Assembly (NCBI GenBank): GCA_903906315.1
Contig: CAIVJW010000432.1
Coordinates: 1-64,000 of the forward strand
Direction of reading: 5' to 3'
Source: an uncultured delta proteobacterium
GTDB taxonomy: Bacteria > Myxococcota_A > Polyangia > Polyangiales > Polyangiaceae
DNA length: 64,000 bases
Part shown: positions 1-10,301 of the stretch, one piece after another
Numbering within the stretch: the first letter of the stretch is position 1
Layout: every line of letters begins with the position of its first letter
Notes under the pieces: generated by a model
What the model was told of the DNA's origin: nothing
The model's input: only the letters and a program-made list of their open reading frames with translations
Database searches by the model: none
Position numbers and translations under genes: made by a program

Positions 1-869
1 CCGGCGGCGAGCGCGCGGACGTCGCCGTTCCACACGACCGCGCGCGCGGCGAGCTGCTCGCCCGTCGCGAGGCGCACGCCGGCCGCGCGCCCGCCCTCGA
101 CGATCACGCGGTCGACTGCCGCGCCAGTGCGGATCTCGACGCCGACGCGGCGCGCGACGCGCTCGAGCGCCGAAGCGAGCGCGTACATGCCGCCGTCGAC
201 GAGCCAGACGCCCGCCTGCTCGACGTGCGCGACGACGTTGAGCGTCGCGGGCGCGGTGAAGGGGGAGGACCCGGTGTACGTCGCGTACCGCCCGAAGAGC
301 TGGAGCAGGCGAGGATCGGCGAAGTGGTCGCCGAGGGCCTTCCACAGGGTCCGGTGCGCGTCGATGCGCAAGGGCAGGCCGAGCCCGAGCCGGTACGCCT
401 CGGCGATCATCGTGCCCACGCCGGGGCGAGGGCCGCGCAGGAACGGACCCTCGACCGCCTCGAAGATGCCCTGCGCGTAGGCGCAGAACGATCGAAAGCC
501 GCGCGCCTCCGCGGCCCCGGCGAAGCGGCCGATGGCGTCGGCCGACCGGTCCGGGTCGGCGAACAGATCCAGGGTTTGTCCATCATGCCAGGCGTGCCGA
601 GCGAGGCGCTCGGCGCGCGTCAGCCCGAGCTCGGCGTCCAGGCGGGCGCCCGCCGCGGCGAAGAGCTCGTCGAACACCCACCGCATGGTGAGCACGGTCG
701 GGCCCGCGTCGATCGATCGGCCCCCGACCCGGATCTGGCGCATCTTGCCGCCGACAGCGGGCTCCTTGTCGACCACGACGACGCGCACGCCGCGGCTCCC
801 GAGCTCGATGGCGGCGGCGAGCCCGCCGACCCCTGCGCCCACGACGACGACCTCGGTCCGCTCCGACAT
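1..869 (-). CDS. crtD: CrtD-like carotenoid desaturase (FAD-dependent), C-terminus cut off by window edge
   Basis: Flavin-dependent desaturase of the phytoene desaturase family, expected to introduce double bonds into a carotenoid precursor at the membrane. The start is the ATG at 869 and the frame stays open to base 1, so about 289 N-terminal residues are visible. The N-terminus has the dinucleotide-binding motif GAGVGG followed by GGKMR. The segment DAGPTVLTMRWVFDELF resembles the CrtD (hydroxy- or methoxyneurosporene desaturase) branch rather than CrtI; assignment to CrtD rests on that motif alone. It is divergent from a prenyl synthase gene across 86 bases, which supports a carotenoid locus. 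The substrate cannot be read from sequence. Confidence 0.8.
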   Translation of the reverse strand, partial: MSERTEVVVVGAGVGGLAAAIELGSRGVRVVVVDKEPAVGGKMRQIRVGGRSIDAGPTVLTMRWVFDELFAAAGARLDAELGLTRAERLARHAWHDGQTLDLFADPDRSADAIGRFAGAAEARGFRSFCAYAQGIFEAVEGPFLRGPRPGVGTMIAEAYRLGLGLPLRIDAHRTLWKALGDHFADPRLLQLFGRYATYTGSSPFTAPATLNVVAHVEQAGVWLVDGGMYALASALERVARRVGVEIRTGAAVDRVIVEGGRAAGVRLATGEQLAARAVVWNGDVRALAA

Positions 870-955
870 CTGACGACTCCCGCTTCGTGGTTCACGTTGG
901 ATGAACCTTGCTCGCGTAGTCTTGACAAACATTCGACGAACGTCAAGATGCGATC
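870..955. promoter_or_regulatory. Divergent control region between crtD and crtE genes with inverted repeats
   Basis: The 86-base gap holds two obvious inverted repeats: GTTCA (890-894) with TGAAC (902-906), and CTTGAC (921-926) with GTCAAG (942-947). Inside the second lies TTCGACGAA (932-940). Each arm of the second repeat contains a -35-like hexamer: TTGACA on the plus strand at 922-927 and TTGACG on the minus strand at 945-940. The minus hexamer would place a promoter at a normal distance for the desaturase. In Myxococcus, carotenoid promoters are controlled by MerR-type CarA/CarH repressors; whether these repeats bind such a protein is inference. Confidence 0.5.
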
Positions 956-1846
956 ATGTCCGACGCGCTATCCAAACGAATCGAAGCCTCTCTCGAAGAG
1001 TCCCTCTCGTGTGCGGTCGGCCTGGGCTCGCCTCCGACGCTCCGTGAGGCGCTGCACCACGCCGTGTTCCCCGCGGGAGGCCGCATCCGGCCTCGCCTCT
1101 GCCTCGAGGTCGCCCGGGCTTGCGGCGCGCCCTCCTCGCCGCTCGCCGAAGGCGCAGCCACGGCCATCGAGCTCGTGCACTGCGCGTCCCTCGTTCACGA
1201 TGACCTGCCGTGCTTCGACGACGCGCCCACGCGGCGCGGGCAGCCGTCGGTGCACGCAGCCTACGGCGAGGCGACGGCCGTGCTCGCCGGCGACGCCCTC
1301 CTCGTGCTCGCGTTCGAAACGCTCGCGCGGCGCGGGGAGCACGCGCCGGGGCAGGTCGTCGCGCTCGTGCGGACGCTCGCGCGCTACGTCGGCGGCGCGC
1401 ACGGGATCATCGCCGGCCAGGCGTGGGAGGTGGAGTCGTCCGTGCCGCTCGCCGCGTACCACCGCGCCAAGACGGCCTCGCTGTTCGAGGCGGCGGTCGT
1501 CTCGGGCGCCGTCGCCGCCGGGCACGACGGGGCCGCGTGGCGCGCGCTCGGTGATCGCCTCGGCATGGCGTATCAGGTCGCCGACGATCTCGCGGACGCG
1601 GTGGGCCTGGCGTCCGATCTCGGCAAGCCCGTCGGTCGCGACGGCGAGCTCGGCCGGCCGAGCGCCGCCCGCGAGCTCGGCGTCGAGGGTGCGTCCCGGC
1701 GGCTCTACCGGCTGCTCGACGACGCCCGCGACGCCGTGCCGCCGTGCGCCGGGCGCGCTGAGATCCTCGCGTGGCTGCGCAAGACGCTCGACGCGCTGCT
1801 GGTCAGCCGGGGGGTGGACTCGGTTCGACGCTCGGCGGTCGCGTGA
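956..1846 (+). CDS. crtE: Polyprenyl (geranylgeranyl) diphosphate synthase
   Basis: Trans-prenyltransferase of 296 residues that condenses IPP with an allylic diphosphate, probably supplying GGPP for carotenoids. The first aspartate-rich motif (HDDLPCFDD, then RRG) and the second (YQVADDLAD) are both present, as are AGGRIRP, which binds IPP, and GKPVGRD. Length is normal for the family. The ATG at 956 lies only 8 bases after a palindromic element and has no clear Shine-Dalgarno, so the transcript may be short-leadered. It is divergent from a CrtD-like desaturase, which supports the crtE assignment. Product chain length is inferred from context. Confidence 0.85.
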   Translation: MSDALSKRIEASLEESLSCAVGLGSPPTLREALHHAVFPAGGRIRPRLCLEVARACGAPSSPLAEGAATAIELVHCASLVHDDLPCFDDAPTRRGQPSVHAAYGEATAVLAGDALLVLAFETLARRGEHAPGQVVALVRTLARYVGGAHGIIAGQAWEVESSVPLAAYHRAKTASLFEAAVVSGAVAAGHDGAAWRALGDRLGMAYQVADDLADAVGLASDLGKPVGRDGELGRPSAARELGVEGASRRLYRLLDDARDAVPPCAGRAEILAWLRKTLDALLVSRGVDSVRRSAVA

Positions 1847-2105
1847 CGCGACGACGATCCCGCGCCGCGCCGGATCGCGCGAGCGTTCCGGCGTGACTCG
1901 TTGGTCGGGCGCCGGGTCCCAGGTGCTTCGTGCGCTCCTTCTGGGCCCTGGCGCCTGTTTGCGCGGGCGCCGAGGCTGAACTCCATCCGGGGACCACCCG
2001 CGTGGGTGGCGTGGTGCCTTGGGGGGCGTCGGCGCGCGCGGACGCCGACGCCGAGCGCGGGAGCCAGCCCGCCGGGCCTCGGCCTCGGCGGGGCGTCTCG
2101 ACGGT
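1847..2105. other. Intergenic region between convergent genes
   Basis: No convincing gene is seen in these 259 bases, which separate the 3' end of the prenyl synthase from the 3' end of a convergent small gene. The stretch contains two stem-loops, listed separately, and otherwise only GC-rich sequence. Confidence 0.6.
1908..2009. terminator. Tandem stem-loops, probable bidirectional terminator
   Basis: Arms 1908-1922 and 1941-1955 form a 15-position stem in RNA with one mismatch and one G-U pair, around an 18-base loop. A second tight hairpin follows, CCACCC (1994-1999) with GGGTGG (2004-2009) and a 4-base loop. They sit between two convergent 3' ends. There is no T-run, so intrinsic termination is uncertain. 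Confidence 0.45.
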
Positions 2106-2594
2106 TCAGTTCGCGCCCGGCGTCGGGCCTTCGCACGCCGGCCACAGCCGGCGGAACCCGACGCCCACGAGCACGCCGTCGTCGCGCAGGAGCAAGCCGC
2201 CGAAGCGGCACTTCTCGACGAGCGTGCCCTCGCCGAAGCGGCCGGGCGCGGGCTCGTAGCGGACGCGGGCGCCTTCGGCGAGCGCTCCGAACACGCGCGC
2301 GTCGTCGGCGACGGCCGCGAGGTCGCCGGGCGCGGGGCCGTCGTGCGGCGCGGCGCGGCCGCGGCTCGTCCGCCGCACCAGGCCGCTCGGCGTGCCGGTG
2401 TCCAGCCAGACGTCGATCGCTTCGCCCTGCGCGAACAGCACGACGCCGACCCGCTCGCCCTCCTGCCCGAGGTCGAGGAGCACGAGGTCGCCGGCGCTCG
2501 GATCGGTGGCTGCGCGCCCTCCCAGGCGCCTGCGCACCACGTCGAGCGTGGGGTTCCGGGCCGCGACGGGGAGCCTGCGCGCCATCGCGGCCAT
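2106..2594 (-). CDS. Hypothetical protein of 162 residues, beta-rich
   Basis: I do not recognise the family. The protein is 162 residues from the ATG at 2594 (a second in-frame ATG lies at 2585). It has no signal peptide or membrane segment. Two short beta-strand-rich stretches (about residues 35-65 and 110-155) alternate hydrophobic residues with glycine, as in small barrel folds such as KOW or Tudor modules; this is only a resemblance. Codon use matches the neighbours, and the gene sits cleanly between a convergent prenyl synthase and a divergent lipoprotein gene. Confidence 0.55.
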   Translation of the reverse strand: MAAMARRLPVAARNPTLDVVRRRLGGRAATDPSAGDLVLLDLGQEGERVGVVLFAQGEAIDVWLDTGTPSGLVRRTSRGRAAPHDGPAPGDLAAVADDARVFGALAEGARVRYEPAPGRFGEGTLVEKCRFGGLLLRDDGVLVGVGFRRLWPACEGPTPGAN

Positions 2595-2698
2595 CGTACG
2601 ACGTCGTCGACCTCGGGGCCACGCGCGGCGCCTGGTGGGCGATCGTGGCCGCGCCGGCGTTGACAGGGGCGCCGTCCGACCAACAGGATGGAAGCGTG

Positions 2699-3757
2699 AT
2701 GCCTGCTTCGCTGGGCCGCCTCGGGGGGCTCTTCGCGGTCGCGACGCTCGTCGGCGCGTGCCAGCTGGCGTTCGGCCTGGGCGACTACGCGGGCGTCGCC
2801 GCGGAGGGCGGCGCGGTCGGCGCCGCGGGCTACGGGGGAGCGAGCACGACGATCAGCGGGGCCGGCGGCACGTCGACCGGCGGCGGCGCGCACGGCGGCG
2901 CGAGCGCGGGGGGATCGGGCGGCTCGACGGGGACGCCGACGCCCGATGGGCCCTGCCAGTGCGTCGGTGCGCTGCAGGCGGGGTGGTCGTACGTCTACGT
3001 CTTCAGCTCCCCCGACCTGGCGGGGGCGCTGTCTGATTGCGGCGGTCAGAAGGCGCCCAAGGTGCTTCGGTCCGGGGCGCCGGTCGGCCCGGTCGCGTGC
3101 GGCGCGTGTGCCTGCGCGCCACCCGACGGGTCGAACTGCGCGACGCCGAAGCTCCTGTGCGCCGGCGGCGACGGTTGCTCCGGAGCCGCCGAGCTCCCCG
3201 TCGAGGACGTGTGCAAGTTCGTCGGTACGCCGGCGGCGTTCAGCGGCTCGTGCCAGCTCGCGGACACCGCGGTCGCCGCGGGCACCTGCCAGGCGTCCGG
3301 CGGAGGGGTGACGAGCCGACCCGACTGGCAGTCCGCCCTCAGCCTCTGCTCTGCCGCACCCGAGTCCCGGCCGGACTGCCCCTCGTCGTGCGTCGTGCCC
3401 GTCATCGGAGCCAAGACCTGCATCACCCGCGACGGCAACGCGCTCTGCACGGTCCCAGGCTTCCCGAACAAGCTCGACGCATGGGGCGGAGCGAGCGACG
3501 CGCGCGACTGCACCGCCTGCTCGTGCGAGCCGAGCTTCACCTGCGCCGGGGGGGGCTACGTGTTCTACGAGTTCGACACGGGCTCGTGCTGGGGATCGAC
3601 GCAGTCGATCGCGAGCACGAGCTGCACGCCGGTCCCGTCGTCGTTCGGGGCGAAGCGCTTGCCGGCCACCGCAGGTGGATCATGCTCGATCCATGGCGGC
3701 GCTCCGATGGGGGCGTTCACCGCGGCGGACCCCGCCACGGTCTGCTGCGCGGACTGA
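2699..3757 (+). CDS. Cysteine-rich lipoprotein with Gly/Ser/Thr linker
   Basis: Predicted secreted lipoprotein of 352 residues. A short hydrophobic signal ends in a lipobox-like GAC at residues 19-21, followed by a long Gly/Ala/Ser/Thr linker and a domain containing over 20 cysteines, presumably disulfide-bonded outside the cytoplasm. The start is the ATG at 2699, preceded by AGGATGGAAG; a GTG lies one codon upstream. The architecture (lipobox, low-complexity Gly linker, Cys-rich module) is common among Polyangiales surface proteins. No catalytic motif is visible and the function is unknown. Confidence 0.75.
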   Translation: MPASLGRLGGLFAVATLVGACQLAFGLGDYAGVAAEGGAVGAAGYGGASTTISGAGGTSTGGGAHGGASAGGSGGSTGTPTPDGPCQCVGALQAGWSYVYVFSSPDLAGALSDCGGQKAPKVLRSGAPVGPVACGACACAPPDGSNCATPKLLCAGGDGCSGAAELPVEDVCKFVGTPAAFSGSCQLADTAVAAGTCQASGGGVTSRPDWQSALSLCSAAPESRPDCPSSCVVPVIGAKTCITRDGNALCTVPGFPNKLDAWGGASDARDCTACSCEPSFTCAGGGYVFYEFDTGSCWGSTQSIASTSCTPVPSSFGAKRLPATAGGSCSIHGGAPMGAFTAADPATVCCAD

Positions 3758-3805
3758 AGCCCGCCGGTTCTTGGCGCGTCGCTCCGCGGGGGCGGTGCGC
3801 GCCGC

Positions 3806-4839
3806 TCAGAACGCGCCTGCGACGCCCAGGCCCGCCTCGCCGGGGCCCGCCGTCGGTGCGATCACGACCCTCGACGCGGCCTTCGGCGGCGCCTTGCCGC
3901 CGCTCGTGAGCAGCAGGAACCCGCCCACCGCGACCCCGATCACGCCCGCCGCGAGGCCGACGTTCGCGCCCCACGCGTAGCCGTTCGCCGAGGCGAGCGC
4001 GGCGACGCCCTCCGCGTCGCAGGTCGTCTTCGTCGGGCAGTGCGCGTCGAGCACGCCCTTGCGGTCCGCGGTGAGGCCGACCATCACGCCGCCCACGGCG
4101 AGGGCGGCGAGGCCGACCCCGCCGAGGACGAACCCTGCCGTGCGGCGACCGGCCGATGGGGGCGGCGCGTCGTCGACCGAAGCGGCGTTGGCGGGCCGAT
4201 CGGGCTCCGGCGACGCTACCAGGTCAGGGATCGACACCGTCACGCGGGCGCCGGCGGTGACCTCGATCCGCGTGCTGAAGGGCTCGTGCCCGGGCGCGCG
4301 CGCGGTGATCTCGTGATCGCCGGGGTCCACGGGCAGCGGCGTGCCGAGCGACGCGTCGCCGAGCTCGACGCCGTCGCGTGCGATGGTGAGCCCGGCCAGC
4401 GCCGGGCCGCGGATGACGAGCCGCGGCAGCTTCGGATCGAGCGCGGCCGCGCGGTCGCCGGCGAGCTTCTGACGGGCGGCGTCGCCGCTACGGAGCGCCT
4501 GCGCCTCCGCGTCGCGGAACTCGCTCCACGCGGAGGCGAGCCGACCCTCGAGCTGGTGGCACGTCGCGAGGTTGAGGAGCGACCCGAGCGCCGGGTCGAG
4601 GCGGTAGCTCTCGGCGAACTTGGGGCACGCCGCCTTCACCTTGCCGGCGGCCAGGAGCTTGCGGCCCTGGTCGAAAAGCTCCTCGGCGGCCGCGGCGTTG
4701 CCGGGAGCGCCCGCGCGGGCGGGCGCGGCTCCGACCGCCAAGGACGCGACCACCCCGATCGCTGCCAGGAGGCGCGATCGTGGCGGTTGGGGTGCGGAGG
4801 GCTCGCGGATCACGGTCGCATCGTGGGCGTGGGCGTGGG

Positions 4840-4843
<4 letters not shown>
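3806..4843 (-). CDS. TPR/PEGA-domain envelope protein, translationally coupled to upstream kinase
   Basis: A 345-residue protein from a GTG at 4843 that overlaps the stop of the upstream kinase gene in a GTGA tetranucleotide. After an N-terminal hydrophobic segment ending in APARA comes a short TPR-like region (EELFDQGRKLLAAGKVKAAC and the following helices), then a PEGA-like beta domain (roughly residues 140-200, with LPVDPGDHEITARAPGH). Two C-terminal hydrophobic segments follow. Such proteins are frequent partners of Ser/Thr kinases in myxobacteria. It ends 48 bases from a convergent lipoprotein gene. The molecular role is not known. Confidence 0.75.
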
Positions 4844-6231
<1,388 letters not shown>

Positions 6232-6320
6232 CGCGCCGATCGTAGCGCACCCGACCTCGAAGCGCCGACGATTCCGGGTAGACTGCGGCGCACCGGCCAG
6301 CGGCCGCACGACGAGGGAAC

Positions 6321-8783
6321 ATGAGGAACGTGGCGATGAGGCGGGGCCTGCCCCTCGCGATGCTGGGGCTCTGGTTGGGCTGCGGTGGCGACAGCCCCGC
6401 GGTCACCGAGGATCCGAACGGTGGAGCTGGCCCCGCCGGGCGCGCCGGGCTCGGCGTGGGCGTCGCGTGCGACGAGAAGAACGTTTGCCGCTCGGGGCTC
6501 GCCTGTGACGCGACGACGCACGCCTGCGCGCCGGGACATACGCAGGACGACGGCGCCGTGTGCACCGTGAGCGGCGAGTGCAAGGGCGGCCTGTGCGCCG
6601 AAGGCCACTGCGCCGCGGCGGGAAAGGGCGCGTCCGGCGCGGGCTGCGCGACGGACGCGGACTGCGTGACGGGGCTGCGCTGCGGGCTCGCGGGGCTCGG
6701 AGCGCAGTGCCAGCCCGAGGGGAAGGGCGACGTCGGCGCCACGTGCGCGTCGAACCGGGATTGCCTCGGCGGCCTCGGGTGCCTGCAGGGCGCGTGCTCG
6801 CCCACGCCTCCCGGCTACTTCGGCCCCTCGTGGGCGGGCGTCGCGTGCGCCGACGAAGCAGGCCCGGTGAAGGCGTACTTCGAGGTGCCGCGAGGCAAGG
6901 CCGACGCCGATTTCTACCGGCTGCCGTTCCCGAACGACGCGCGGCTGAAGGCCGGCAGGCCCGACCTGTCCGGGCACCCGACGCCCGGCGCCGCGCTGCT
7001 CGGCTTCGACCCGGTCGATCGGTACCTGCGCGCGCTCGAGCAGGACAGCGACGGCTGGGGGATCTACCAGACGATCTTCTTTCGCTTCTCCGGCGAGCTC
7101 GATCTGAGCTCGTTCGCGTCGAACGTGCACCTCGTCGATCTCACGAGCGGCAACACGATCGCGCTTCACTACACGTACTCGGTCGGCGGTGGCGGCTACC
7201 TCTGCGGCAACTGGCTTGCGGTGCGCGGCAGCGTCGGCGAGCCCTTCGCGCCGGGGCACGTGTACGCGAGCTGGCTCGGCACCGGCATCAAGGCCAAGGG
7301 AGGCGCGCTCGTCGAGCGGTCGCCGGAGCTCGTCGCGCTGCTCGACGGCGCCACGCCGGCCGACGCGGCCGTCGCCGCCGTCCACCCGCGCTACGCGCCG
7401 CTCCGCGACTACCTCGCGAAGAACCTGGTCGACGCGGGGAAGGTGCTCGGCGCCACGGTCTTCACGATCGGCCAGCCGCGGGCGACCTTCGAGAAGCTCG
7501 CCGCGTCCGTCGCGGCCGGCCCGGCGCCGACCGCGACGAAGTGGACCAAGTGTGGCGAGGGCGTCGTCTCTCCCTGCCCCGACGCCACGGGCGACCGCGC
7601 GTGCGGCGCCGCCGACCCCGATTTCGACGAGCTCCACGCGCTCGTGTCCCTGCCCATCTGGCAGCAGGGCACGGCGCCGTACCTGAAGCCCGAGGATGGC
7701 GGCGCGATCGCGACGGACGCCTCGGGCGCGCCCACGCTCGTGCGCACCGAGGACGTCTGCCTGTCGCTCTCGGTCCCGAAGGGGCCCTCCGGATCGGTGT
7801 GGCCGACCGTGGTGTTCGCGCATGGCACGGGCGGGCACTTCCGATCGCACCTCACGAACGGCATCGCGAAGGACTTCGCGAAGGGCGTCGACGACGGGGT
7901 GCCTGCCGTGCTGCTCCACAAGGCCGCCGTGCTCGGCATCGACCAGGTCGCGCACGGGCCGCGGCGCGGGGGCAGCGCGTCCTCGCCGAACGACCTCTTC
8001 TACAACTTCGCGAACCCGCGCGCGGCGCGCGGCAACGTCCTGCAGGGCGCCGCGGATCAGCTCGCGATCCTGCGCCTCGTGCAGGGCGTATCGTTCTCCG
8101 ACGCGAGCTCGCCCACGCTCGTCGCCTTCACGCTCGGCGGCATCGCGGCGATCTGGGGGCACTCGCAGGGCGCGACGGAGGCCGCGATCGCGCTGCCCTA
8201 CGGCGCGTACGCCGGCGCGGCGCTCTCCGGAGCGGGCGCGAGCCTGCTCGACGCGCTGTTGACCAAGACGAGCCCGGTGAACCTGGCGGCGGCCGTGCCG
8301 TTCGCGCTCTCGGACGCGGCCGGCGACGGCACGCTCCGCGGCGGCCGGAACAACCCCGTCCTGAGCCTGCTGCAGTTCTACATCGACCCGGCCGACCCGC
8401 TCGCGTACGCGCGCCTCGCGGCCGCTGCGCCGCCCGAAGGGGGCACCGCGCACCACGTCTTCCAGCCCTACGGCCTCTCGGACACGTACACGCCAGCGAT
8501 CGTGCAGGAGACCTTCGCGCTGGCGGCCGGCCTCGGCCTCGTGGCCCACGACCCGTCGGTGTCGAAGCCGGATCCGATAGGCTCGCTCACGACCCTGCCG
8601 GCGCCGGCCTCGGGCAACCTGACGGTCGGCGGGCTCCCGGTCACCGCGCTCGCGCGCGAGTATGCCCCCGAGAAGGGCAAGGACGGGCACTTCGTCGCGT
8701 TCGACCGACCCACCGCGCGCGCCGACGTGGAGCGCTTCCTCGCGGGATCGCTGGGCGGAAAGGTGCCGCGGGTCGGGCAGTAG
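6321..8783 (+). CDS. Large lipoprotein with alpha/beta-hydrolase-like domain
   Basis: An 820-residue predicted lipoprotein. The signal sequence ends in WLGC (Cys21). A Cys-rich segment follows (about residues 50-170), with repeats resembling C-x-x-x-x-C-x-x-G-L-x-C, and then a long C-terminal region. GHSQGA (nucleophile Ser615) fits the G-x-S-x-G elbow of esterases or lipases, and an earlier FAHGTGG resembles an oxyanion-hole segment. Overall it resembles secreted virulence-factor-type lipases, but substrate and activity are not readable. An internal ATG at 6336 is an alternative start. It ends 17 bases from a convergent VanW gene. Confidence 0.78.
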   Translation: MRNVAMRRGLPLAMLGLWLGCGGDSPAVTEDPNGGAGPAGRAGLGVGVACDEKNVCRSGLACDATTHACAPGHTQDDGAVCTVSGECKGGLCAEGHCAAAGKGASGAGCATDADCVTGLRCGLAGLGAQCQPEGKGDVGATCASNRDCLGGLGCLQGACSPTPPGYFGPSWAGVACADEAGPVKAYFEVPRGKADADFYRLPFPNDARLKAGRPDLSGHPTPGAALLGFDPVDRYLRALEQDSDGWGIYQTIFFRFSGELDLSSFASNVHLVDLTSGNTIALHYTYSVGGGGYLCGNWLAVRGSVGEPFAPGHVYASWLGTGIKAKGGALVERSPELVALLDGATPADAAVAAVHPRYAPLRDYLAKNLVDAGKVLGATVFTIGQPRATFEKLAASVAAGPAPTATKWTKCGEGVVSPCPDATGDRACGAADPDFDELHALVSLPIWQQGTAPYLKPEDGGAIATDASGAPTLVRTEDVCLSLSVPKGPSGSVWPTVVFAHGTGGHFRSHLTNGIAKDFAKGVDDGVPAVLLHKAAVLGIDQVAHGPRRGGSASSPNDLFYNFANPRAARGNVLQGAADQLAILRLVQGVSFSDASSPTLVAFTLGGIAAIWGHSQGATEAAIALPYGAYAGAALSGAGASLLDALLTKTSPVNLAAAVPFALSDAAGDGTLRGGRNNPVLSLLQFYIDPADPLAYARLAAAAPPEGGTAHHVFQPYGLSDTYTPAIVQETFALAAGLGLVAHDPSVSKPDPIGSLTTLPAPASGNLTVGGLPVTALAREYAPEKGKDGHFVAFDRPTARADVERFLAGSLGGKVPRVGQ

Positions 8784-8800
8784 GCTCGGTCCGCCGGCCG

Positions 8801-10210
8801 CTAGCCGGAGTACACCTCGGCCGCCGCCCTCGGGTCCTCGGGGGCCGGCGGCAGCACGCCGGCCGGGTCGTCGCCGGGCGCGATCTCGTAGATCTCGAAC
8901 GTCGGCGGGTACACGTCGACCGTCACCTCGACCCGCTCGCTGCCGTCACGCAGCCGCACGCGCCTCGTCTTGCGGATCGTCGCGCCGCGGATGCCCTTTT
9001 GCTTCAGCCGGAAGCCGCCGGGCGCCACGCGCGAGGTCTCCTCGACCTTGCGCTTGAACGCGGCCGTGCCGAGCGCGAGCGTGGCGAGGTCGACCGTCGC
9101 GGGCCGCTCGCGCCCGAGCAGCTCGAACGCGAGCACGCCGCCTTCGACGCGCGCGCGCACGACGACGGGGAAATCGAAGGGGTTCCTGATCTTCAGGTCC
9201 ACGTACGGGTACACGACCGTGGCGTCGAGGCCGAGCGGGATGTAGCCGCTCGGCCGCGAGTGGCTCGCGCGTTCGACGATCTCCAGGCCGCCGAAGACCG
9301 CCGCCGCGTGCAGCGTCCCCGCGACCTGGCACGTCCCGCCGCCCACGCCGTCGCGCAGCTCGCCCTTGTAGATCTCCGGCGCCAGCGCGAAGCCGTTGTC
9401 CTCGACGCGCGGGCCCACGTTCTCGTTGAAGCTCACCGTCTCGGCCGGCATCAGGACGACGCCGTCCATCCCCGCCGCCGCACGCGCGACGTTCTGCGCG
9501 CGTCCGGCCTGCTTGCCCGCGGTCCCGAAGCGCGTTTCGTAGCGGGCGATCACCGCGTCGGTCCGGATCGCCAGCACGGCCTCGCGGGTCGCGCGCGGCG
9601 GGACCTCCTGGCCCGCGACCTCGACCACCCGCGGCTCCAGCGATCCGCGGGGCGCCTCGGCGACGCGCTCGATCGCGTCGGCCGTCGCGTACACGTCGAC
9701 GTAGAGGCCCGGAGCGTGCGCGGTGGCGGCGTGGCGCGCCACGTCGAGCCGCGCCGAACGCGGCGGCGTGTCGTGCTCGTCCTTGAAGCGCCCGAGGCGC
9801 ACCGCGAGGGGCTCGACCGGCACCCGGACGCGCACCGGCACCTCGACCGCGCCGCGCCGCGCCTCGAGGGCGTCGTCGAGGCGGGCGAAGAGATCCCCCT
9901 CGCGTCCCACCCGCGCCGCCTCGCGCGCCGCCGCCCGCGTGTCCGCCGTCGCGCCGAGATCGGCCAGCGTCGCCTCGGCGATCGTTCGCCCCTGCCACCG
10001 GAGCGTGACCGTCACCGCGAGCAGCTCGGCCGCGCGCCGCGCCGCAGCCGCGCCGCCGTCCTCGCCCTCGCGCACCTCCGCGCCGCCGATCCGCACGCCG
10101 CGTGCTACCGCGCCATCGCGGGGCAGGGTCGCGCGCACGCCCCCGATCGCGGCGCCCGAGGCCGCCACGAGCAGCGCGATCGCGACCGTGAACCGAGCGC
10201 CGAAGGTCAT
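8801..10210 (-). CDS. VanW family protein
   Basis: A 469-residue protein with an N-terminal membrane or signal segment (FTVAIALLVAASGAAIGG), a central region resembling the peptidoglycan-binding-like domain often found before VanW, and a clear VanW domain. The VanW domain has SFNENVGPRVEDNGFA, then GVGGGTCQVAGTLHAAA, then SHSRPSGYIPLG. VanW proteins are linked to the cell envelope, but their biochemical activity is poorly defined. The ATG at 10210 places the hydrophobic segment at the N-terminus. It lies 91 bases downstream of the SH3-domain gene on the same strand. Confidence 0.85.
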   Translation of the reverse strand: MTFGARFTVAIALLVAASGAAIGGVRATLPRDGAVARGVRIGGAEVREGEDGGAAAARRAAELLAVTVTLRWQGRTIAEATLADLGATADTRAAAREAARVGREGDLFARLDDALEARRGAVEVPVRVRVPVEPLAVRLGRFKDEHDTPPRSARLDVARHAATAHAPGLYVDVYATADAIERVAEAPRGSLEPRVVEVAGQEVPPRATREAVLAIRTDAVIARYETRFGTAGKQAGRAQNVARAAAGMDGVVLMPAETVSFNENVGPRVEDNGFALAPEIYKGELRDGVGGGTCQVAGTLHAAAVFGGLEIVERASHSRPSGYIPLGLDATVVYPYVDLKIRNPFDFPVVVRARVEGGVLAFELLGRERPATVDLATLALGTAAFKRKVEETSRVAPGGFRLKQKGIRGATIRKTRRVRLRDGSERVEVTVDVYPPTFEIYEIAPGDDPAGVLPPAPEDPRAAAEVYSG

Positions 10211-10301
10211 GCTGCGGGAACGCTCCGCGATCGAGTTTACTTCACGACGCGCGTCCGAGCCGCGGGCCACCGATCGCGAGGGCGCCGGCCGATCGCCGCG
10301 C

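Noticed and set aside
2660-2688. TTGACA at 2660-2665 as a promoter of the Cys-rich lipoprotein gene
   Set aside because: No acceptable -10 element at 16-18 bases, and the start site would fall on the start codon.
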